Part shown: piece by piece, positions 13,501 to 22,439 of the stretch | Layout: every line of letters starts with the position of its first letter | How positions within the stretch are numbered: the first letter of the stretch is position 1 | Origin: Eunapius fragilis | Lineage: Eukaryota > Porifera > Demospongiae > Spongillida > Spongillidae | Direction of reading: 5' to 3' | Assembly (NCBI GenBank): GCA_963681505.1 | Contig: OY811974.1 | Location: 11,540,988-11,604,987, forward strand | DNA length: 64,000 nt | Program-made: the position numbers and the translations under genes | The notes under the pieces: generated by a model | The model's database searches: none | Told to the model about the DNA's origin: nothing | What the model saw: the letters and a program-made list of their open reading frames with translations, nothing else

Positions 13501-13763
13501 ACAAGGTAAGCTATGCTGGGAGAACGCCACAATTTAACAGAACGTTAATTGTTTATCGATGAATTAGCACTATTGGAGACGTGAACTGTGCGCGCTACAT
13601 GGATGCTTTGATCGAAGCAAATGCATGCACGAAGTAGCGACAGTTTATTGCCGTAAGTAAATACTCAAAACGTGCTTCTCATAACTGCATGCAGGTCAGG
13701 TTGGGGAAAGCACTTACATGTGTAGAGAGCCACAGCGATAAACATCGATGTAAGAAGTCTCAT
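1..13763 (-). CDS. Secreted or surface mosaic receptor: 8-Cys domain, SRCR, 8-Cys domain, EGF repeats (3' part outside window)
   Basis: Nine exons can be assembled on the minus strand: 13,763-13,718, 10,423-10,391, 7,464-6,973, 2,406-2,248, 2,211-2,029, 1,313-819, 443-321, 266-144 and 94 to beyond base 1. Every junction has AG/GT ends and every intron is phase 1, the usual signature of shuffled extracellular modules. The product starts with a signal peptide and reads through an unrecognised 8-Cys domain, one SRCR domain, a second copy of the 8-Cys domain and at least three calcium-binding EGF modules. Family knowledge: SRCR/EGF mosaics are extracellular recognition or adhesion proteins, and sponges have many. 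No membrane segment lies in the window, so secreted versus anchored is open. Introns 1 and 2 (3.3 and 2.9 kb) contain other features. Additional small exons could have been missed. Confidence 0.78.
819..1313 (-). CDS. Exon 6: second copy of the unrecognised 8-cysteine domain
   Basis: A 495-nt exon (165 codons, phase 1-1) aligned end to end with the exon at 6,973-7,464. It keeps all eight cysteines and the motifs [46 protein letters not shown] and WRKVIYTG. Sequence between the landmarks differs considerably, so the duplication is old and the conserved positions are probably structural. No known domain name is proposed. Confidence 0.7.
1579..1805. repeat. Foldback (long inverted repeat) element of about 227 bp
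   Basis: The outer arm ATAGACAACTTCACGATCTG is matched in reverse complement at 1,786-1,805, and pairing continues almost to the centre around 1,675-1,705; the right arm carries about 10 extra bases. It is a non-coding hairpin element in the intron between exons 5 and 6. The outer-arm text (TCCGGAGTAC, then a TCAGAT..TGAAGT segment) also occurs at about 22,745 and 26,760 inside another repeat, so the family is dispersed. Confidence 0.8.
2029..2406 (-). CDS. Exons 4 and 5: SRCR domain
   Basis: Exon 2,406-2,248 encodes the first half ([33 protein letters not shown]) and exon 2,211-2,029 the second ([40 protein letters not shown]). Together they make 114 residues with the cysteine layout of a scavenger receptor cysteine-rich domain. 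The 36-nt gap between them has GTAAGG and TTACAG ends and is the shortest intron in the gene. SRCR domains bind polyanionic or microbial ligands outside the cell; no ligand can be inferred here. Confidence 0.85.
2450..6740. other. Intron 3 of the mosaic receptor; no convincing exon
   Basis: I find no cysteine-module exon here. A GGC-rich low-complexity patch lies at 3,835-3,875. Between about 4,700 and 6,330 the minus strand shows short open stretches (for example [15 protein letters not shown]) that look like decayed coding sequence, possibly an old transposon, but no family is recognisable. Confidence 0.4.
6740..6905 (+). repeat. Dispersed repeat, copy 1 (second copy at 19,675-19,870)
   Basis: Shared text with the second copy includes GCGACGAATTCAA, ATTGTTAC..GTGATAAAA, TAGTGCC and CATTATTCATGT, with a homopolymer (G17 here, C17 there) in the middle. 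The copies are diverged and non-coding. Confidence 0.6.
6973..7464 (-). CDS. Exon 3: first copy of an unrecognised 8-cysteine extracellular domain
   Basis: A single 492-nt exon (164 codons, phase 1-1) encodes a complete domain. It opens [20 protein letters not shown] and ends in [14 protein letters not shown]. Eight cysteines occur in the order [26 protein letters not shown] (two), AGCT and YSC. The exon at 819-1,313 has the same eight cysteines and the same landmarks ([34 protein letters not shown]). The domain is therefore a real repeated module, but I do not recognise its family. Sandwiched between a leader and an SRCR domain, it must be extracellular. Confidence 0.7.
7504..7549. repeat. 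(CA)n microsatellite
   Basis: About 22 CA repeats, just upstream (in gene sense) of the acceptor of exon 3 of the mosaic receptor. Confidence 0.95.
8317..9245 (-). pseudogene. LINE-like reverse-transcriptase relic, C-terminal part
   Basis: Broken frames on the minus strand read, in order, [46 protein letters not shown], then [20 protein letters not shown] and [12 protein letters not shown]. The same landmarks recur at 31.3, 37.2 and 43.2 kb, so this is a local multi-copy family. The 'HHA..C..G.D' segment is a cysteine-histidine knuckle downstream of the reverse-transcriptase palm. Several frame changes separate the segments. It lies in intron 2 of the mosaic receptor, same strand. I assign it to non-LTR elements, but the clade is not resolved. 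Confidence 0.65.
9480..9660 (-). repeat. Diverged fragment of the foldback rolling-circle-like family
   Basis: ACGAGCATTTTTGTTCTCTAA and the following bases, AACTGTTCTTG, and TGACATTCATAGTAC match the 63.4-63.7 kb copy in order and spacing. Both the terminal hairpin and the foldback are missing, so this is an old fragment. Confidence 0.4.
10391..10423 (-). CDS. Exon 2 of the mosaic receptor: end of signal peptide
   Basis: This 33-nt micro-exon has a pyrimidine-rich TTCTTGCAG acceptor and a GTAAAG donor. Joined to exon 1 it reads [11 protein letters not shown], completing a 26-residue leader with a plausible cleavage site near its end. It keeps phase 1 into the 8-Cys domain exon at 7,464. Confidence 0.68.
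11178..11343. repeat. MITE-like element with about 32-bp terminal inverted repeats
   Basis: TGTAACGACACGCAATTTAG at the left is matched in reverse complement on the right (ending in CGTCGTTACA), and both arms continue into ATCAATCTC. No coding capacity. A target duplication is not clear. It lies in intron 1 of the mosaic receptor. Confidence 0.6.
12050..12565 (-). CDS. Cys-rich, basic 171-aa protein of unknown function (intron-nested ORF)
   Basis: A complete frame from ATG at 12,565 to a stop at 12,050. Residues 9-35 form a dense cysteine cluster ([20 protein letters not shown] and CTCDG) that could bind metal. Residues 45-75 are basic and rich in K and R ([19 protein letters not shown]), suggesting nuclear or DNA-binding work. 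The C-terminal part ([35 protein letters not shown]) looks globular. It lies inside intron 1 of the mosaic receptor on the same strand. It may be a transposon-associated protein: a broken Cys-rich frame with K/R-rich tail occurs at 23.7-24.2 kb. I do not recognise the family. Confidence 0.45.
   Translation of the reverse strand: MDFAEQPHRCKCKVGSCPLCGSACKRFGCTCDGVEPRVALARSSGQRGPKRLSTGSEQRDAAKRARIEIAKATEQEERTIGTEPSIKQVETVHDLWQAFGWSQATKKKLPNEDLRKGDVLLKESGGSGWSTMVQSVLAAVVRCAEILYPANSDSLLEEVAARLSQRSSSIT
13718..13763 (-). CDS. Exon 1 of the mosaic receptor: start codon and signal peptide, first half
   Basis: The ATG at 13,763 opens [15 protein letters not shown], a short basic start followed by a hydrophobic stretch. 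The exon stops in codon 16 at a canonical GTAAGT donor. It is 46 nt, leaving phase 1. The next exon completes the codon to Ser and continues the hydrophobic run in frame, which is why these two small exons are joined. Confidence 0.72.
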
Positions 13764-13769
13764 TCTTAT

Positions 13770-15120
13770 CCAAGTTTGGCTCCTGTTTAAAAGAAGACTT
13801 TGAAAACTATGAGTTCGTGTCAGATTGCGCATGCTTATATTAATTAGACAGCATCCGAGAAAATTCCGATCCGTTGATAATTAAATTTTTGTCTATCTAT
13901 GGGTTTTCAACAGGGTATCAAAGCTAAGTTATCTACCAGAGCAACCATACAAGTATTAGTTGAGTCTAATACGGGTAAATTTATAGGGTAGGGCAGAAGG
14001 TCCACAATGGTAGGCACCTTAGGCCCCCAGTGGGGCGGCGTGGTCAACTGTTCGTCCCGCATTCGAATATGCATGCATGGCTATACTATGGCAATACATA
14101 GGAGCATTCTTAAACCCTGATTTTTATATGCATGTACGAGCTGGAAATTGAGTGGATTCACAACCCGAGGTACGCACAACTGACCGAAATGTTTAAACCA
14201 ATCCTGACCTATGGAGAAGTCAAACAGTTGTCTTCGGGAATGTTTCTTCCTTTAAGTTACATGAGGGAATGCATCTCTTGGAATCGATCCGTCACATACA
14301 GTATTGGTTACACAAATGCCACATCCTTAAAGCAACTAGGAACAGTGAGCACAGTGTCTTGATTGGATGTGGTGTCCCTTTATTTAACAAAAATCAGTGG
14401 TGTATTCGTGCCTGGTACCTTTTATCTGATTTAGTTTAGAGTTACGACTAGGTACGTTTCTGCTTCAGATGGATACGTATATATAGGATTAAACTTGGTA
14501 TAACATAGTATATTTCGATAGGAATACGATTTGTTTCGATAGTATACGTATGCAAATTAAGCTTCATTACCTCACGCGAGAGCCCCTTCATTGCCGAGCC
14601 ATATTTCATTGGTGACCCCATGGCTACCAACTATAATCTTTTTGCCATTTTTGCTTTGCAGGGTCCATCCCCACATCACATACCAGGTGTTAACGTTACG
14701 CCTTGTCAAGGGCATATGCATGTACTCAATGGGTTGCAACGTTCATTGCATGCCTTTATCATCACACGATTTAAAATATTCCCCGTGAATTAGAAACACT
14801 TTTAGAAATGCTTTCTAGCCGCTGTTCTTTCTTCAACTGAACTGTTTTATGAAGTAATGAAGTGTGCGGCAGACTATATTCTGTGTGAATTAGCTATAAA
14901 TGCATGTGTTGAGACATATATGACAACTGTCGCACTAGACCGGATGACATCAATTGATCATAATTATACCAGGACTAAAATGGTAGTGCGGAATCTTTTC
15001 AGGTCTCTCATGTCTCATAGCTTCCATTAATGCACTCATATGACTTCAAAAGGAGCACCGCCAATAGAAGAACTGTTAACAAGCAAGTGGATGATAGCGC
15101 TGCGTCCTGGTCAGAACGAT
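13770..15120. other. Upstream region of the mosaic receptor; no gene seen
   Basis: This holds the presumed promoter of the minus-strand gene starting at 13,763. No clear TATA box or coding exon was found. Short open stretches (for example plus strand 14,132-14,362) have no supporting motif. Confidence 0.4.
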
Positions 15121-15130
15121 GCACTACCTA

Positions 15131-15273
15131 GTTGGGCTTACCCGACCTCCGTGTTTTGGGAGACGGTTGGGCGGTATCAAGCATACACCAAGATTTGTTT
15201 CCATGTGATTGCGATCTTGGTATAGGCTTATACCCGACCTTCCCCAAAACGCGAAGGTCGGGCAACGGCCCAA
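15131..15273. mobile_element. MITE with about 50-bp inverted repeats flanked by TA
   Basis: The left arm GTTGGGCTTACCCGACCTCC is matched by a right arm ending GGTCGGGCAACGGCCCAA in reverse complement, about 50 bp with mismatches. Both sides abut TA (15,129-15,130 and 15,274-15,275), the duplication typical of Tc1/mariner-type insertion. Non-coding, 143 bp, ending 17 bp from the P-type element. Confidence 0.65.
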
Positions 15274-15290
15274 TAAGTACTTACTCAGGC

Positions 15291-16998
15291 CAGAGATAAT
15301 ATATAAGGGGATTGGAAGCAGAGGCAATTAGCACTGATTATCGCGGCGCCTTATTAGAAGCCATTGAAGTGCTAGTACCTGGCATAGGCAATGCGTGTGC
15401 TTCTCTTTTTCTCAAGTCCATCTAGGCAGATAAACAAGTTACACAATAGTATACAATATCATCTCAATAGGAAAAAAACTAATTGATTGTCAAACAAATA
15501 AAAAGAACATACAGAATGCATGCAATAAATCACACCATAGTGTTTTCCTCAGGGCTTTTGACTTTTGGGTCCTGGGTCACCTTGTACCTCTGAACCAACG
15601 CACTAGCCATTGAAAAACCTCGAATAACTATCCAGATCTAAGAATCCAGCACATGCATCTATGAAAATACACAGAGCAAGTTTGTAATGTACGTGTACAT
15701 TAAAAAAAAAATCTACTTACCAGTAAAACTATGCAATGAAGAAAATTTTTTTCTTCCACATGTTAACTAAGTCAGTATCTGGATTGCCTATGCAAAGTTT
15801 TACTGATCTAAAGAACTGAACAACTTTCAACACATCCTCCACATTTTCCCTATAAGAGGCAAGTTTAAGAACAAGGAAGAAAGGCCGGGGTTTATTCTTT
15901 TCCAAGCAATCATAGCAGCCCATTGCAGCTGTTCATTGAAAGTCAATGAGACAGTGACACCAGGATTACCATCAACCAAAACATCAACTGTGCTCAACGT
16001 CAGTGGGACACTGAAAAGCATAACCCACTGTGGTGGCAGTGGAAGCAGAGACAGCCGATGTGAAAGAGAAGTGAGAGATGGTACACTGCACTTCATGAAT
16101 TGGGCTAGTGGAAATGACGTTGTGAGAGGAGAAGACTCAGAAGGCGAGGTATCGCTACAGTCAGAGTATGTATCTCTGATTGGAAAAGGTGACAAATAGA
16201 GCCCAGTAGACACTTGCACAGAAACAAGGGAACGTGGGATGGAGACCATGAGTGTCACAGGCTTTCTCTTTTGCTGGTCTGTATATTCCAAGTCGAAACT
16301 TTGACCACCCATGCCTGATCTCTGCTGAAACAAAATAAAATTGTATTGGATATACATAGGTGTTGAACAAAGTCCTTTGTATTATCACTGACCTAACAAA
16401 ATCAAGTTTTAGGTGTCACTTTCAAACGCGTGTATAGTAACCACGCAACGCACGTGGGGCTATACCCAGTGTACCAAGACACAGTTCAGGGCTAGTAGTA
16501 TTGGAAAATCATATGAAGGAAAGTCTTGTCGTGCAACCGACCATCGAAACATCCCAAGAAACGCATAACAATATCCTATACTCAAGCAAGGATTAGTTTT
16601 AAAGCTTAAAACTTTCATCAAACCACAATACAACATCCGTAAGATACTTATAGCGTAAAGAATAAACTAAAGCTTTTACCAGATAGCGAGCGGTTACCCG
16701 GGCAAAAAAAAATCCATCCTTACACTACTTTCAAGCGGAAAACTAACAGCTACGGATTAGGCTAACGCAATAAGAATTCATAAGTCAAAAGAATATTCAT
16801 AGAACTATATTCGTTGGCCGCATTATTGCAAGATTTTGAATTACTTTGTAAGAGATTATAGCGAAAATCAGAGTCCTTCTCCCCTTTTCACAAGTTTAGA
16901 GGTGTGATTATCACTACCTCGGATGTCCCGCACATAGGTATAGCGCACGTGATGTGCTTCCAATCCCCTTATATATTATCCCTTATATATTATCTCTG
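15291..16998. mobile_element. P-superfamily DNA transposon, non-autonomous or decayed, 1,708 bp
   Basis: The ends are inverted repeats: CAGAGATAATATATAAGGGG at the left, matched on the right by CCCCTTATATATTATC, which is locally duplicated before the final TCTG. Both ends abut the 7-bp direct repeat CTCAGGC (15,284-15,290 and 16,999-17,005). CAGAG termini and 7-8-bp duplications are characteristic of P elements. Inside is a minus-strand remnant with a KLCIGNPD motif. There is no complete transposase, so it depends on a source elsewhere or is dead. Confidence 0.75.
15735..16330 (-). pseudogene. Remnant of a transposon-encoded protein inside the P-type element
   Basis: Two minus-strand frames overlap. 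The upstream one reads QKRKPVTLMVSIPRSLVSVQ, a Ser-rich middle, and VSLTFNEQLQWAAMIAWKRI; the downstream one reads VVQFFRSVKLCIGNPDTDLV. The change of frame near 15,900 breaks the protein. I recall the 'LCIGNPD' segment from sponge and coral transposase-like proteins, which agrees with the P-type ends, but the match is from memory. No catalytic core is visible. Confidence 0.45.
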
Positions 16999-17005
16999 CT
17001 CAGGC

Positions 17006-18110
17006 GACAGGGAAGCGCAATATAAAATTGGCATATACATGTATTGGGTTCAATAACATGGCTTAAATCACCGATCACGTGACCCCTAAATGATGCAGCG
17101 AGGCACGAATTACAATCTATTAAACAGATGCGCAAGCGCACGGATAGATCACTGAAATCAACGAGTTTGGAACATTAACTGATCGCCTTTCCTAACTCCC
17201 CTGATATGCAGGCTTGCAATTAATTTATAATCAGGCATATTCTCATAAAAATTAATTAGCTGTTTTAATAACGTGATAAATCTCTAAGGTGTCTGGCGGT
17301 GAAATCAGATTTTAAAAAATCACAATTGTAAACCGAGTTATGCACTGACGTCGACGATGTATGGCCCCGAATCGGTACTGCAGCAGACAAACAGCCCAAA
17401 TTGACTTCACTGTGATTTCACCGCTTAACTCAATTAATTTCAACAGTGGGGTCAGCTGCTGAAGTCAGAAAACACTCCAAAATGATCCAAAGTGCGAAGA
17501 ACTTGGATGGATCGATGTACCTCTTGTACATTGTGTAGTTGAAGCGGATGGTGCATATGGGGCACTGAAGCACAACACTCCTGTTCACGTTTGGGCCGCT
17601 GACTCTCTATCAGAACCAACCAAACCATGTCCAGGATGCATGGTTACGGATCATGGCACTGTTAAGGCCTGTGAGGGTCCGGGAACCCGACCCTGTTGAC
17701 CTCATGTCTGGACTGGGGCCACCGCGGGAACCGTACGGACACATTGTACAGAGACAATCGCTAGGGAGACGATATATGGGGCGGGCGGGGAATTTTGGAC
17801 ACTCACTCTCTCCCTCTCTAATGTATGTGCTGGCCTGGTTTTTTTTGGGGGTGGAGGGGGGGGGGGGGGGGGGGGATGCTCTGATCATTAAAGAATGGTT
17901 GTTGTGGGGTTGACTTTGCTAGACGCTGGTGGTGATCGCGGTACCAAGGAATTGCAAGCGCGTAGGACGCTGAGTTATCCCTGGTGGCCATGACAAGGCC
18001 CATTCTAGAGCTGTATTGAGTAGAAATGTGCATGCATTATAGATTTAGTTGTGCGGTGAAGTTCGTTGTGCAGCAATAATATTTTTTATGCAGTTGAACT
18101 ATAAGTTGTA
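17006..18110. other. No gene recognised; contains a G20 tract
   Basis: A 1.1-kb stretch without supported coding sequence. The homopolymer at 17,856-17,875 is one of many G/C runs in the window. Confidence 0.5.
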
Positions 18111-18467
18111 CAAGTAAAGAAAAACATTCTCTAACGAGAAAGTTGGTGGGATATAGGAATTGGAGGCAATGGTGGTGTTAAAAGGAAGGGAACAAGGTTT
18201 TGAGAAAAGGGTAAATGAGATAAAAATCCTATATTTAGCACTTCTTTTGGTTCTATTACATTTACACGTGCTCAATATAGGATTTTTGTCTCATTACCCT
18301 TTTCTCAAAACCTTGTTCCCTTCCTTTTAACACCACCATTGCCTCCAATTCCTATATCCCACCAACTTTCTCGTTAGAGAATGTTTTTCTTTACTTGTTT
18401 CCTCTATTTTTTAATTATCATTTTTTTTATCGATTATACTGGCAAGTTGCCCCCCCCCACCCCACCA

Positions 18468-18499
<32 letters not shown>

Positions 18500-18800
18500 C
18501 TTCAATTACCGTCACGAGCAGACGCCCGCTTTGTTTGGGATCACTGTAAGGAACGCGGGAGAATTCTAACTCGTCGTCTGCTCTCCTCTTTGTTTGCACA
18601 ATTCTAAATATACGTAAATGTCGCCATGGGAACGCTTCTATTTAACACTACGCATTACGTAATGATTACGTATGTACGTTTTAAGCTTTATTCATATCTC
18701 TGATACTTGAAGATGGCCTTCCAGGAGATTCTAAAGCGATTGGTATAATTGGCGCTCTTTAAAACCATTCCTATCCCGAGTTATACTCACCCGAGAAGAA

Positions 18801-18838
<38 letters not shown>

Positions 18839-19072
18839 AGAAGATTTGGCCTGGGGACGAGGTAAAACACGAACTTTTTTGTTCTCTTGAAGCAAACGGT
18901 TTGAAGACTGGAACAAAACATTAAAATGACCGTCTTTGCTTTCTGGTTCGATAGGAACAAAGAGCTAAACTATCCGTTTCTTGGTACGCGAGTTGTACGC
19001 TGGTTGCGTTTTTTTAATGATATTCACGACCCGGGTCAATTCCTATATAGGAACTACTATCGTAGTTCCTGA
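18111..19072 (-). mobile_element. Foldback rolling-circle-like element, copy at 18.1 kb
   Basis: Read on the minus strand the element starts TCAGGAACTAC with a hairpin (GGAACTAC and GTAGTTCC), preceded by A, and ends with a near-perfect foldback (18,111-18,399) finishing CTTG before T. Inside are a (GAC)n run at 18,797-18,837 and a C28 run at 18,468-18,495. The foldback arms carry TCTAACGAG and its exact complement, a variant specific to this copy. The coding-like module next to the hairpin has an Asp/Ser repeat expansion and no complete frame. Confidence 0.75.
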
Positions 19073-19674
19073 TGCGTTGTATCAATTAGTCTGAAGTAGT
19101 TAGACTGTAGGTGGTTGCGCATTATCAGTAAAAAATATAGTAAATGGGACAGTGTCCAGCTAAATCACCCTTATGGTACTTTTTCAAAATTTCCAGAACA
19201 AGCAAAAGAAAAGTAACGCTTGCATGGAAATGTATGGCTAATTATGAATTCAGTGCCTAATAACTTTGTGGTGGATAGTCCGATTTAGGATGCGTAAGGA
19301 CCATTTGACAGAAGCTCATGGGTGTTCAAGGAAAATAAAAAAATTTGAAAAATTGAAAAACTAGCCAGAAGGGTGATTCTGCTGGACACTGTCCCAAATA
19401 CAATACTATATTATATATTCCTGACAAGCCAAATTAAAGGTCTTTCAAACTCTAGTCCCTCTAGTCTTCCATCCTTGTTCGCTTTGGCCACCAAATATGG
19501 CAAGAGACAATGTCGCAGTGCATTTACAAGTGATGGCATGCATGCTGACCTAATACATGATTTGGGCAGTCAATAAGAACATTTATCATTGAACACATCC
19601 CAAAAGCAGACTCAAGGGGGGTGGGAGTCCGAACTCCTTAAACTGAAGTATCAAATAATTAATCAATACATAGT

Positions 19675-19870
19675 TACGGTATGCGATGGCGACGAATTCA
19701 ATAAAGCAAAGGTTAAAATATTGTTACCAGTGATAAAATTAGTGCCGCCAAGTGCAGGTCTCCTAAACCTACCGCGCGCTTCGCACATTGGGAAGGGGAG
19801 CGAATCCCCCCCCCCCCCCCCCTCCCCGAGGCGTATTCCCCCTGTTCATTATTCATGTTGAGACCCCCCT
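19675..19870 (+). repeat. Dispersed repeat, copy 2 (partner of 6,740-6,905)
   Basis: Ordered matches to the first copy flank a C17 run at 19,806-19,822. Non-coding. Confidence 0.6.
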
Positions 19871-20310
19871 CTCCCTTCCAGAACTCCAATATCCGCCTCA
19901 GCATACCTGTAGTGATTGAATTTTAATGTATAGACAATCTGGCTGCATTAATGGAACTATTTACAAGACAATACATGCACGTGAGTACCTTTTAAAGTGC
20001 CGGATGTGAGGTTTTCGGGCAGTTGGTGCACCCAAGACGCTTGTGATAGCTGGACTTCAACTTCCATAGTTTTGTGGAGTCCTTGGATGTTGGGTTGTGT
20101 CTTGCTATTGTACCGTACTAATATTTTGCTGCCACAAGTGTTTCCAACTATTCGTGCGTGTTCAGCGAGTATAACAATACCATGCCACCATATAATACGA
20201 CCATAAATACTGCTATCTGGAACTCGGTCCCAATACTTGCAGTGTATAGAGTCTCTTGTTCAATTGAGTACATGTATGTATGTTTTTTTTTTACCATAGT
20301 TTACCTCCTA

Positions 20311-20369
20311 GCCTCGTCCCCAGGCCGTCTTTTCCCCCTAAACTTTAATTGACGGCCTGGGGACGAGGT
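20311..20369. mobile_element. Short hairpin MITE flanked by TA
   Basis: GCCTCGTCCCCAGGCCGTC pairs with GACGGCCTGGGGACGAGGT; TA lies on both sides. The arms resemble the GTCTCGTACCCAGACC ends of the larger hairpins at 27.9, 33.1 and 45.1 kb, so it is probably a minimal member of that family. Confidence 0.6.
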
Positions 20370-20741
20370 TATTTACCTCCATAAAATGTACTTTGGTGTT
20401 TTTATCGACATGCAACACCAGATGTCCGCCCGCTTCCTTGGGCTGGTTTGTATGTGACCGGAGTTATAGACTCAGTAATATTGAGTAATTAGACCTCTTT
20501 ACGACCCCACGTATATGTAGACCCACAGAATTGAGGTACTATCACATGGTCTTCCTATTTCTATTTAAAGTTATCCTTAACACACCTCCTCCCTCCCACC
20601 CCAACTTCCTAAAAAAAAAAGAAATGCATGCTTGTAAATAGAACGGAGTGAAGTTCTTTGTACACTTACAAGTAACAACATGCAGTTATTCAGATTGATG
20701 CATTTTGCCAGTTGACAAACAGGTTACCACTAACTGTAGTA

Positions 20742-22007
20742 TTATACAAACATGTCACAATCATCCTGTGCATCTTCAGATGGCCCAGTTACCATCAGCC
20801 ATGGCTTGCAGGCTGGAAGGACTTCCACTTGTACTCTGAAGTAGAGGCTGTCATCCTTCAAGTACTGACACTGTTTATCTTCCTGGAGGCCCAGCTGATC
20901 ATGAGGGATGAAATCAGAATAACCACGCCCTTGCCCAATTAGCTTATCACCAGTTATTCCGCTGTTCATTTTAGTTTCTTCATCTTCAGAGCAAGTGATA
21001 GGAGATACATAATGATGATATTTATCTTCAAGTTGGTTGAGGAGGGTGATCGCACACTTGTATCTGATTGGCCATGTAAGGGTATCATCATAATCTCCCT
21101 TCATCACACATATACACACAGAAACGTTTGTACCTGTAACAATACCAATTCCATTTGGATACACCAAAATGCGCATCATATAGCCACAAGGATGTGTATA
21201 GAATCCTGGGCTCTGCCATGTTGTGCTACTGTCTTTCAATAAACTAAATTGCGGCATTTTAGTAATGAAAGCAGTGCATTCTTTTCTATCGTAATGTATC
21301 ACTTGCTTTTTCAATTGTAGCATTGCTAGATCAAGATGGTGGCCACAGGAGGTGGCTTTGTGATCTTCCATTGTATGTCTTTGTGATGCGTAGGTACATC
21401 CTACATCCTTATATGGACAATCGATGGTCTTGTATGGACACAGTAATTGATGAGCTGCCATTTCATTTCTCGTTGCCTTTTCTCCACATCCAGTGTTTGA
21501 ACAGGTAATGATTCCAGGACACTTCTCAAGATGGCTACCTGTCATCTCCCTGTGTGTCCCACTTGATCTACAATACTTGCAAGCACAGCTTCGTAGTGGA
21601 CACAATTCAGTACTATGCATGAACAGCTCATCGCGTAATACTAACTCTTTGCAGCCGATGTTAACACAGAGCATTAAAACAAACCCGCATTTTTCAAGAT
21701 GTTTATCAAGTTGTCCTAGCTCATTTACCCAGGGACATCCTGCAGAGGTACACATCACTTTCATTCCTTTAACCCTTCTAGCACTATTTCTATCGTGAAA
21801 TGCATCCAGTGGTTGGTGACATGTGGGGCAGGTCTCTGAGGTGCTTTTCAGCTTGCCATAACATGACTTGCAGTACAGCTTGGCGCACTCACACTTGGTT
21901 TGTTGAGGGTCTCGAGCAGGGAGAAGACAGATGATGCAGTAGTCATCATCACGAGGGACATCAACAAATTCACATTCATAACCTCCATCACTGCGTGAGA
22001 TAAGCAT
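20742..22007 (-). CDS. TRAF-like protein: RING, TRAF zinc fingers, MATH domain
   Basis: An intronless frame of 421 residues. Residues 24-65 form a RING (CIICLLPARDP, CECAKLYCKSCYGKL, CPTCHQPLD). Residues 85-225 hold TRAF-type zinc fingers with repeated C-x4-6-C...H-x3-C spacing (GCPWVNELGQLDKHLEKC, CPYKDVGCTY). Residues 255-400 fit a MATH/TRAF-C domain, ending FRVQVEVLP. The order matches TRAF proteins, which act as ubiquitin ligases and adaptors under TNF, Toll or IL-1 type receptors at the inner membrane. No long coiled coil separates fingers and MATH, so trimerisation may be weaker than in vertebrate TRAFs. The start is the first ATG of the frame, directly before the RING. Confidence 0.88.
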   Translation of the reverse strand: MLISRSDGGYECEFVDVPRDDDYCIICLLPARDPQQTKCECAKLYCKSCYGKLKSTSETCPTCHQPLDAFHDRNSARRVKGMKVMCTSAGCPWVNELGQLDKHLEKCGFVLMLCVNIGCKELVLRDELFMHSTELCPLRSCACKYCRSSGTHREMTGSHLEKCPGIITCSNTGCGEKATRNEMAAHQLLCPYKTIDCPYKDVGCTYASQRHTMEDHKATSCGHHLDLAMLQLKKQVIHYDRKECTAFITKMPQFSLLKDSSTTWQSPGFYTHPCGYMMRILVYPNGIGIVTGTNVSVCICVMKGDYDDTLTWPIRYKCAITLLNQLEDKYHHYVSPITCSEDEETKMNSGITGDKLIGQGRGYSDFIPHDQLGLQEDKQCQYLKDDSLYFRVQVEVLPACKPWLMVTGPSEDAQDDCDMFV

Positions 22008-22439
22008 TTCATTGTGGTTATGACATTAATGGCAATTACTATGTTAACAAAGGCCTTTAGCACCGTGATTCCTTTTTCATTTCTGATGAGCTCAGTTTGA
22101 AGGATTCAGGTGCTGTATACGATAATTGCACGTGCTATATGTAATACCAATTTTGAAGCTGTTTGGACTCTTCATTTAAGTTTTGAACCCCTATGTTAGC
22201 GCAGGCGCCCTTTGTTCATGTTTTAACCGTCTAACGGATGCCGTAGAGAAATGGCGTGTTAAGATGTGCTGCATATAGTAAGTCGTTAGTGTTAATCGTT
22301 TAGGCATTCAAACGGACGTTTATAACATAAAATAGCGTAACGAAATTTTGGAAACTGCCCCTACAATTACGTACTTAAACTCAATATTAGCCAAGACAGC
22401 AGTTGCAAATAAAAGGCTTTGTTTTCTGTATAGGTAGTA

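Noticed and set aside
18395-18607. Proline-rich protein frames around 18.4-18.6 kb
   Set aside because: They arise from the C28 homopolymer inside a mobile element copy.
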